Shown here piece by piece: positions 56,222 to 64,000 of a DNA stretch of 64,000 bases. Source of the stretch: Cristatella mucedo (lineage: Eukaryota; Bryozoa; Phylactolaemata; Cristatellidae); NCBI GenBank assembly GCA_009760855.2, contig WPIO01000008.1, positions 12,221,001-12,285,000 of the forward strand. Direction: 5' to 3'. How positions within the stretch are numbered: position 1 is the stretch's first letter; every line of letters starts with the position of its first letter. The notes beneath the pieces are model-generated. The model was not told where the DNA came from. It worked only from the letters and a program-made list of their open reading frames with translations, and ran no database searches. The translations under genes were made by a program, and so were the position numbers.

Positions 56222-56880
56222 ATGATAATAATAATGGGTCGCTTGTACAGCGCCGTAAGAGAACCCAATCTCTATGTGGGCACTTGAGAAGTCGCTGCAA
56301 AAGAGTCAATTGAGGATTAGTTACATGCACGGAAGTTAGCTGAACGCAAGAGCAAGCAAGTATCGTTATTAGACCAGCATGCTACAGCAAACATTAAACC
56401 GTCCCTGGCCACCGGTTAGTGAGACCTCTCGCTAGTAGCGTGCATTGAATCATGCGCAGGTCAAGCAAGCAAAGTACACAGACACCAAACGAGGTAGGTT
56501 CGTTGGGGCGAAGGGGAAGCTGACCGAACAGATGCGAAGCTTTAGCTGAGACTTAAAAGGTGCAAGGTCATTGTTGGCAGTGATCTTTTGAGCTGAGAGC
56601 TAGTTTTTCAGACTCTAGCTGCATACGAGCTGAAGGCTTGATCCCCAAAAGATTTCAGTCTAGTTTGAGAGGCTGCGAGACGACCCGATGCAGAGGAGCG
56701 GGGTGATTCGAGAGCACGTGACTGAAGGAGCAAGGACGGTCGGCGGATAGGTAGGCTAGTGCACTCAAGTAGCCTGTAAGCCAGACTGAAGATTTTGAAC
56801 TCGATTCAGGCTTGATACGGAGCCAGTGAAGCTCAGCCAGAAATGGCGTGATATGGTGGCTACCCAGTTGAAGACAGATC
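56222..56880 (-). mobile_element. L2/CR1 copy, second subfamily
   Basis: Starts with (TTATTATTATCA) and, on the - strand, AGAGATTGGGTTCTCTTACG GCGC, a variant of the 3' signature. It then continues into the LHWLRIKPESSSKS-like and AFSSYAASRV-like stretches. Variant signature shared with the SINE tail at 52022. Confidence 0.65.
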
Positions 56881-57877
56881 AGAATAGAAATGCGGAAACC
56901 CTGAGATACGTACGAAATATTAAGTCATAAAACTGACTGACAGACCGGCATGGTCTGCGACACATGACAAAAAATGAAGCAACCGTGATGGAATGGTAAT
57001 AGCAAATGCACCCTATGTGAGTATGTAATGGCATTTGGTGTGGCAGCTCCGCCACTGATTGCAACCCAGGCGAGTCCGTGAGTTTTACACCCGCTGGAAA
57101 CGACTAAGGGCTCAAGCCAAGATTCCTGAATAATGGCGATAATAACAATTTTCTAAGCAAGCACAATGTGGATGCAGCTATTTGGTCAATTTAGCTTCGG
57201 TCCCATTGGCCCAACTGTATGTGTAAGAACGCCATAAAACCACCACACAAACTGAGTGGACGTTGAGCCGGAGAGTTTTCTATAGAGGGCACTCAAATAT
57301 TCAGTGGCTGTCTGTTTCGGCTTAGAGCACAGATCCCTGCACACGCACGCAGGCCCTAACCGACACCCCGAAGCGCGTAGCTAGGTGCGGCTGGCATTTT
57401 GCCGTCCCTCTCTCTGCTTCTTCTACACCCGCCGAAGCAAAAGCCGGTACGCCGCAGCAGCGGCGAAGGAGCTGCCTAATTTAATTGCATCAACGCCAGG
57501 CGCGAATGCGGAGAGTATCACGTACGTCGCCGGCACCACCCCTGACGCGAAATTGCCTCGCTGCATGCCGAACTCGGCGAGTGACCTTGTAGTGCAGAGT
57601 GGCAGACGCTGCTCGGTAGTTTGCGACGTAATTGTGTGGCAATGTGATCCGGAGACTTGATTAGATAGTCGCTGCGGCACCTGGTCATGATGCGCATCTC
57701 GACATACGTCGCCAGAGTGACGTCGAATCAATAGCTAAGCAGCGGGCTTCCTGGGGGCATGAGCACTCGCATGTTTACGCTTGGTTAATCGCAGACTTTC
57801 GGCCTACAGTACGAATGGCCAACAGACTGCACTAAACGAAGTATTTTATTAGTACGCTAAAGTCGTTGAGCGGATGA

Positions 57878-58140
<263 letters not shown>

Positions 58141-58142
58141 CA

Positions 58143-58330
58143 TTTCTACGCCGACGGCACTCAGCTCTACCTAGCCTTTGACTCTTTAACTCCATTGCAG
58201 CCTGCAAAGTACATTCGTACTGTGATGGCCTCTAATTTCCTGAATCTTAACGACGATAAGACCAACCTATTAGCTATGGGCAAACATAGTGTCAATCGAA
58301 AGTTAGGTGACCTCACCCACCCGCAAGATT
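58143..58330 (+). mobile_element. L2/CR1 RT fragment
   Basis: [14 protein letters not shown] then MASNFLNLNDDKTNLLAMGK matches the YADD region, with YADD changed to YADG. It sits directly after the (GA)n/GACA-rich tract. Confidence 0.75.
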
Positions 58331-58604
58331 GTCGTCTGCTTGACTGAAAGAAAACCTACAAAGGAAACGCGGCCTGAAGGGCTGAGCGGCTTAAAGGTTA
58401 GCTAAAAGTTAGCTGAGCTCATGGTCACCGCTAGCTTGGGCAGCAAGAGCTACAGTCGATCGGGCTTTGTGCATCTTACTGACCTCCATCTGCCTGGAAG
58501 AGCCAATCGATTCGGTACAATAAACTGCCTCGTCTGTAGTGTAAATATTGTGAACATTATATTGATGAACGCCCATACAACTTGGACCGACACAACATGA
58601 GCCG

Positions 58605-58770
58605 TGATGGCCCACTATGTAAGGCGGTTGCTTTCACGACCGAGGTCCCGAGGTCGTGGGTTCGATTCCTGTAGTGGGTGATTCTTTATCGCCACGGCAA
58701 GCGGTAGTGATAGCCATAAAGGCTCTTTGGTCACTATACAAAAAGAGCTGTTTAATCAGCTTGGATTGAT
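58605..58770 (+). mobile_element. S1 SINE (best-preserved copy)
   Basis: tRNA-like head with TGGCCCACTATGTAAGGCGG and a perfect box B GGTTCGATTCC at 58659-58669. Then GTGATTCTTTATCGCCACGG, GATAGCCATAAAGGCTCTTT and CTGTTTAATCAGCTTGG. A (CT)n tract follows 30 bp downstream. Confidence 0.85.
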
Positions 58771-58793
58771 TCATTTATTTATGCATAGAGCCT

Positions 58794-58814
58794 CTCTCTG
58801 TCTCTCTCTCTCTG

Positions 58815-58877
<63 letters not shown>

Positions 58878-59011
58878 GTCTCTCTCTGTCTCTCTCTGTC
58901 TCTCTCTGTCTCTCTCTGTCTCTCTGTCTCTCTGTCTCTCTGTCTCTCTGTCTCTGTCTCTGTCTCTCTGTCTCTGTCTCTGTCTCTCTCTGTCTCTCTC
59001 TCTCGCTCTCT
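58794..59011. repeat. (CT)n/(CTGT) microsatellite
   Basis: Perfect CT core flanked by CTCTGT variants, about 218 bp. Confidence 0.97.
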
Positions 59012-59561
59012 ACGAATTAGCCTATATAACTTGGAACGCGAGTTTCTTCATGAGTTCAGTAAGTGAAGCCCACTGATATGCACATGACGATACGCCCTTT
59101 GATGTATCCATAGTAGTGCTAGGATGGTGCAGATATCGTAAGTTTCATATTAAAAATATCTGAGATAACTTACTAATTTGCAATATAGGTACAGCATGCT
59201 CTGTCATAATTGACATTGAATACTTTTTCTGCATTGAATTATCAAACGACGATGATGAAGCTAGAGATCAGCACCTTATCCAATTATGATGTAATAGCAG
59301 TGAGCTAGTCAATCGGATGAGTAAGCTGGCTTATCGGGCTCGGTGAGGCCCAGCTGTTCGGCGGACTTACTTGCTTTCTGCCGGATCCGCTCACGCCTCA
59401 GAAAGGCAAGCCGAGTTTGGCACTAAAGCACCCAGTTCGCTAGCCCGGCATTTTAACGGCTCGTTAACATTGCGTTAACATTGCTCGTTAAAATGTGGAG
59501 CTGTTCTCCTCAAGATAGATTTTACGAGTGAGAAAAAAGGGTAACTCGTGCACAAAGAGGT

Positions 59562-59750
<189 letters not shown>

Positions 59751-60947
59751 AGAGAGCGCGAGTGCGTGGTTTGAGGAGGGCTCATTCGTCGGAAGGACTG
59801 CACGGCGCGTCTCGAGGGCCTCGCCAGCTCTCGCCGATCAGCGGTCGGTCGCCGCAGGATCAGCTAACTGCGCGCCCGTCGTTCATGCTGACTAGCAAGT
59901 GTTCCAATGCACATTGACTCGCCCCAAAGTGTGTACGTGACGACCGAGCGAGCTTTCCTCGTCTCTAAAAAAAATAAGGTACGTGCAGCTGTCATTGCGG
60001 GCGGTACGGGTCAGGGAGCTGTGTAGTTTCCAGGTCTCCCGGAGTGACTGTGCACTTAAAATTCCCCGAAAGCTCGCCAGGCTCGGCGGGGTCACCAGCG
60101 GGTCGCCGCCGAGTGTACTCGGGGTGTACGTGACAATGGGCACGCTTTCGCTCAAAAAAAAGAACAAAGTGGCGGTAGCTGTCGTGTTTGGGGGATGGGC
60201 TGTGATTCATCGAGCGGGTAGCGTTGCCAGACTGCGTTGGTAAAATTCCTGCTGGGAGAGCAGCGGGGTAGAAACGTTGTCTAAGATAATAAACCGATCA
60301 GAACCGGAGCAGGCAGGCGCTCTTAGACGTAAGAGCGGCAGGCGGTTGCTCTCCGGAAGCATCTACCCCCGCCCGAGCCTTTACCCCGGCCCGAGCCATC
60401 TACCCCCCCCCCCGAACATTTCCCCGCACCTCGATGCTCAACAGAAATCGGAGCTGCCGATGCTCGTTAGTCGTGACCAGCGGCTCAATCGTGCTCGCCG
60501 CCGTCGATGTGAGGGCAGAGGGTGGGGGGAGAATCCCAAGGCCACTCATTTCACCTGTCGCCCACCCACGGCCTGAACCGCAGAACGGTGACACGGCGAC
60601 GCACCGACGACGACGCTCGAGTAGCCTCGAGGCGACAAGTAGGAGGATGCGACGACGCTGGACGCCGTGGAGCAGTCGCGGAGCACGATCGCAGATCGTG
60701 ACGATCGCTAAGTGCTGGAGGCAGCACAGAGCAGCACACTCCCGAGTTCGGTACTCAGTGGCTGCTCAGTGCTCAATTACTCTCGAAAAGTCAAGCGCTA
60801 CAGTTTCGAAATCTGCTCAGAAAAGCTCACCGATATTCTAATGCTTCTTACTCCTAATTTTAAGTCTTATTGTGATTTAGAAATGCAGAACAACCAAAGA
60901 CCGTCTGCCTCGAGGCTGCGTACCGAACCAGAATCTCGCCACGAGCG

Positions 60948-61012
60948 GGAACCTCGCCTGCCTCGAGCGGGAACCTCGCCTCGAGCGGGAACCTCGCCTC
61001 GAGCGGGGAGGA
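60948..61012. repeat. 18-bp minisatellite
   Basis: GAGCGGGAACCTCGCCTC repeated three to four times, directly upstream of the L2 endonuclease fragment. Confidence 0.9.
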
Positions 61013-61029
61013 ACACCTTGTTGCCGGCC

Positions 61030-62100
61030 CAGTGCTCATCCGATTGAGTTGCCGAGACTACCCTATTGAGAGCACGCCACCCGGGCTCTCATTCTTTCAG
61101 TCCATGCGGTCTGACGAGATGAGTGGTGGGTTCGCTGTATTCATGGATCGTTTGGCTATAAGCCCTGCGATGTTTCGCAAGGGCCGTCGGCTGAATCTGT
61201 TGATATCACCTTTGCTGGGGAACGAAGACCGTTGTGATCAACCGACATCTCACAGTTGTGATCAACCGACCCCTTTCTGGCTGCCTTAACTTATTTATGG
61301 AGGAGTTTTTGGATTGCCTCACAAAATTATGGCTGTGTGACAGGCTGTTATTGATTGCAGGAGACTTCCACTTTCACGTTGACAGACCTAGCAGCAGTCA
61401 GGTCCACCCATTTCTTGACTGCCTGGACAACTTCGGCTAGGTGCAACACGCTAGACACACCACTCCTATTGGTGGCCATATCCAGGATCTCATTATCACT
61501 AAGGATTTCTACCCCACTGACCTTGTCATATGCCCGCTGGCTACATTTTTGAACATTGCTCAGTCTCTGTTACTGTTCCTGTTCCTTTGAGCGTGCAGGC
61601 TAACGGCCACTTTGTCCAACGACACGAGTTGAAAAGCATTTTGACCCAGAGAGAATTTTTTGAAATCTGTCTGCGAGGCAGGTCTGCTTGATCTGCACCC
61701 ACCCTCGGCCGACAATCTTGATACCTTCATTGATGCAGCGAGCATGAAACGTAACGACTGCCCTTGACGATCATGCTTCCCTGCATTCTATGCTTGTGCC
61801 AAGTCGTCAATTTACCAAGCAACTTCAAAATCTGCGTCGTGTGAAGCGCATGCTTGAACGCCGTTTTGAGAAATCCAGGTCTGACGACGATCTATCCAAA
61901 TTTCAAAGACTTCTGCTGCGTTTACATCCGGAAGCACAGGCAAGCCAGGGCTTCTGAATTCACTCGAAAACTGAAGTCCTGCCAGCCGAGCCCAAAGCAG
62001 ATTTATAGGATGATGAACAATTTCCTCGCCAGCTCTGAGAGGTCTCACTTCCCAGATATTAAGGGGGAATTTCAAGGCAATCAAGTATGCATGTATGGTA
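61030..62100 (+). mobile_element. L2/CR1 5' fragment with endonuclease domain
   Basis: GLSFFQSMRSDEMSGGFAVF, LLLIAGDFHFHVDRPSSSQV, HPFLDCLDNFG, and LIITKDFYPTDLV are the apurinic-type endonuclease motifs (GDFN, H at the end). VKRMLERRFEKSRSDDDLSK is the usual linker before RT. Multiple frameshifts. The copy stops where repeat A/B begins. Confidence 0.8.
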
Positions 62101-62560
62101 CATTTCGAAAGACAAATATGTTAGAACTGGAATCGAAAGCTCTGACGGTTTCCGCATGAAAGAAAAAATGGCTATGCAAACTGCGCCTAACCCGGATGTA
62201 AACCGGAAGCAACAAATCTACAAATAAAAACTTTACCGATCTCTGCCTCATATGCGACTTGTATCCCAAAACTTCTCAAGCCTTGATAGATCACGATACA
62301 TGCTTGAAGCTTGTTGAGGTGCATTCTTGTAACCTTTATATAGCTTCATTTCCAGGGTTGGTTGGTGCCATGTAAATTACATAACTAGGCTAATACTTCA
62401 CGTATCGGAGTGAAATTTGAAATACGAGTTCAGACCTGATTGTTTCAAATGGGGAAAGCCATGTTTCTGATTTCGGCTGGATACATTTTGCTCTACTTGT
62501 CCACAATTACGGAAAATAAAGCTTCAGGACGTTTGATGACGTATACAGCAAAAATGTATT
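62085..62560 (-). repeat. Interspersed repeat A/B, copy 2
   Basis: Module B runs on the - strand (about 62435 back to 62105, similar to 1135-1440). Module A lies at 62498-62560 on the + strand, directly comparable with 1028-1090. It abuts the end of the L2 endonuclease fragment, suggesting insertion into that LINE. Confidence 0.6.
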
Positions 62561-62867
62561 AATTAAGAAAAAATTGCACATATCTGTGCCTCCATTAAGC
62601 CCCCTCCGACTAAAGCAATGGTTGAGCCGCAGCCTGTGACCGCCCACTTGTGCAATTGCGTAATTCCATTCGGGCTGTGCTATGAAAAGCCCACTAGGTC
62701 ACTGAGCTGGTGATGACAATAGCTGCAAGGTTAGTCAACAAATCCCAGAGGTTTAACCATGTATCTCCTTTAATTAAAGAGCTTTAATAGTATCGGGTTG
62801 ATCAACTGGTACAGAGGAGTTCGGCTCGGCTTCTTCATACCTAGGTGCTTCAGGTGCTGCACCAGTC

Positions 62868-63146
62868 TCAGCCTCCTCGTGCCTCCATTCCTCTGTTTCA
62901 GCCTCCTCGTGCCTCCAGATCCTCTGTTTCAGCCTCATCGTGCCTCCGGGTCCTCTGTTTCAGCCTCCTCGTGCCTCCAGGTCCTCTGTTTCAGCCTCCT
63001 CGTGCCTCCGGGTCCTCTGTTTCAGCCTCCTCGTGCCTCCAGGTCCTCTGTTTCAGCCTCCTCGTGCCTCCATGTCCTCAGTTTCATTCTCCTCGTGCCT
63101 CCAGGTCCTCTGTTTCAGCCTCCTCGTGCCTCCATTTCTCTGTTTA
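62868..63146. repeat. 31-bp minisatellite, nine units
   Basis: CCTCCTCGTGCCTCCAGGTC CTCTGTTTCAG with few substitutions per unit. Because 31 is not a multiple of three, all + frames cycle and three overlapping open frames appear. They are not genes. Confidence 0.95.
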
Positions 63147-63189
63147 AAAGACTCTGTTGGCGACAAAAGCTTTTTGCTCTGCTGCGTCC

Positions 63190-63275
63190 AGGTCTTTGTG
63201 GAACTCACTTCCACAATTCTCATGCGACATCTAATCTCCTTCTGCCAACTGTGACACATACTTTCCTGCCGTCCT
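63190..63275 (+). repeat. R1 5' fragment
   Basis: GAACTCACTTCCACAATTCT, CTTCTGCCAACTGTGACACA and TACTTTCCTGCCG match the reverse complement of about 7620-7705. Confidence 0.5.
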
Positions 63276-64000
63276 GAGCTGCTACTTTAACGATACTCTA
63301 TACATTGCACTTCATTCGGGGCGAAGCGCTTCATTTGGCACTAAACGCTGGGCGTTAAAGCCCAGGGCTCTAAATCTCCGCCGCTTGCCTGCTGTAGCGG
63401 AATTCCCGTGTGCGAATGTGCGTCTTTTCAATTTAGAATTGGGTGCCGTGCGCTGCAGCTGCTACGCCTTCTGGTATAAATTTAACTGCTCACGTATGCT
63501 TAAATCAAGAATGCTTTATGGCAAAGTAACAGGATCGTGTCGAAGGCGCACCGCCCGGAAGCCTCTTTTTTGGATGACCAACAGAAATCCGTACTGTCCT
63601 GTTTGAATAGCTCGAGGCCGCTTGGCATGACTCTTCAAAGCTGCCTGAAAGAAGTGGCAACTTGATAACTCATTTGAACTCACTGTTGTGCTGCGCTAGA
63701 GCAATCAGAATTGACCAGGCTGAACTTTAACACGTGACTTAGGTGACTTGCTGCTGTTTGTACTTGATGGTAGTCACTGCCTAGCATCCATAAAGCGAGT
63801 TCATTAAAATTAAATTTTCTAACCCCTTCTTAACAGAAGGATCACTCAAAAAGTCTGACACGGAAATAGAGAGAGAGAGCTCTCTTACGCTGCACGGAAG
63901 GCACTTTTAGCACCCTTCAATGAACTCGAAGCACCCCTCTCTGGAGACCTTGAACCGTGACGCTTTTAATCAAATGTTTCCCACCCGCAATGCTCCGGTA

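Noticed and set aside
57385-57731. Overlapping + (91 aa) and - (102 aa) frames rich in Ala
   Set aside because: No recognisable domain, no splice context, and both strands are open equally.
62868-63146. Regularly spaced repeats considered as a CRISPR-like array
   Set aside because: Units are contiguous with no spacers, and the context is eukaryotic.
62798-63277. 159-codon frame rich in Ser/Leu/Pro
   Set aside because: Product of the 31-bp minisatellite. All three frames are equally open.

Overview
This window is animal nuclear DNA: spliced genes with GT-AG introns, long (CT/GA)n and (GT/CA)n microsatellites, degenerate L2/CR1-type LINE fragments with (TAT)n tails, tRNA-derived SINEs and DNA-transposon remnants. 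No operons, ribosome-binding sites or CRISPR arrays are visible. SPEF1, an axonemal protein, points to an organism with motile cilia or flagellated sperm. Repeat content and intron positions suggest an invertebrate, but I cannot fix the phylum.

Two host genes were reconstructed by hand, exon by exon, comparing translations with family members recalled from memory. (1) WDR6 on the + strand: 15 coding exons from position 85 to the stop at 47108 (about 883 residues, corresponding to roughly human residue 260 to the C-terminus). Its 5' exons lie before the window. All 14 internal junctions are GT-AG and phase-compatible. Two introns are giant (10.3 and 16.9 kb), while the last three are only 128-219 bp. 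(2) SPEF1/CLAMP on the - strand: 7 coding exons from the ATG at 50948 to the stop at 47233 (269 aa), apparently complete. The two genes converge tail to tail with 124 bp between stop codons. WDR6 is expected to act in the nucleus/cytoplasm as the partner of the FTSJ1/Trm7 tRNA 2'-O-methyltransferase. SPEF1 is expected to bundle microtubules in cilia and flagella. I see no functional link between the two neighbours.

Layout: 1-47108 is WDR6 exons scattered through introns full of LINE fragments, SINEs, a 1.34 kb fold-back element with an 8-bp target duplication, and microsatellites. 47109-47232 is the short intergenic tail. 47233-50948 is SPEF1, followed upstream by a putative promoter and a small uORF to about 51.1 kb. 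From 51.2 to 64 kb no gene was recognised. That stretch holds LINE fragments (one with the endonuclease domain), SINE-like units, large (GA)n/(CT)n tracts, three minisatellites (17, 18 and 31 bp) and one speculative small secreted-protein ORF. Most other open reading frames are repeat translations or shadows of the WDR6/SPEF1 exons.

I found no convincing new multigene system. The most unusual items are the convergent gene ends without polyadenylation signals between them, a frame conflict in the first WDR6 exon, the fold-back element enclosing a LINE fragment, the head-to-head GC-rich minisatellite, and a repeat pair whose two modules are oriented differently at the two ends of the window.
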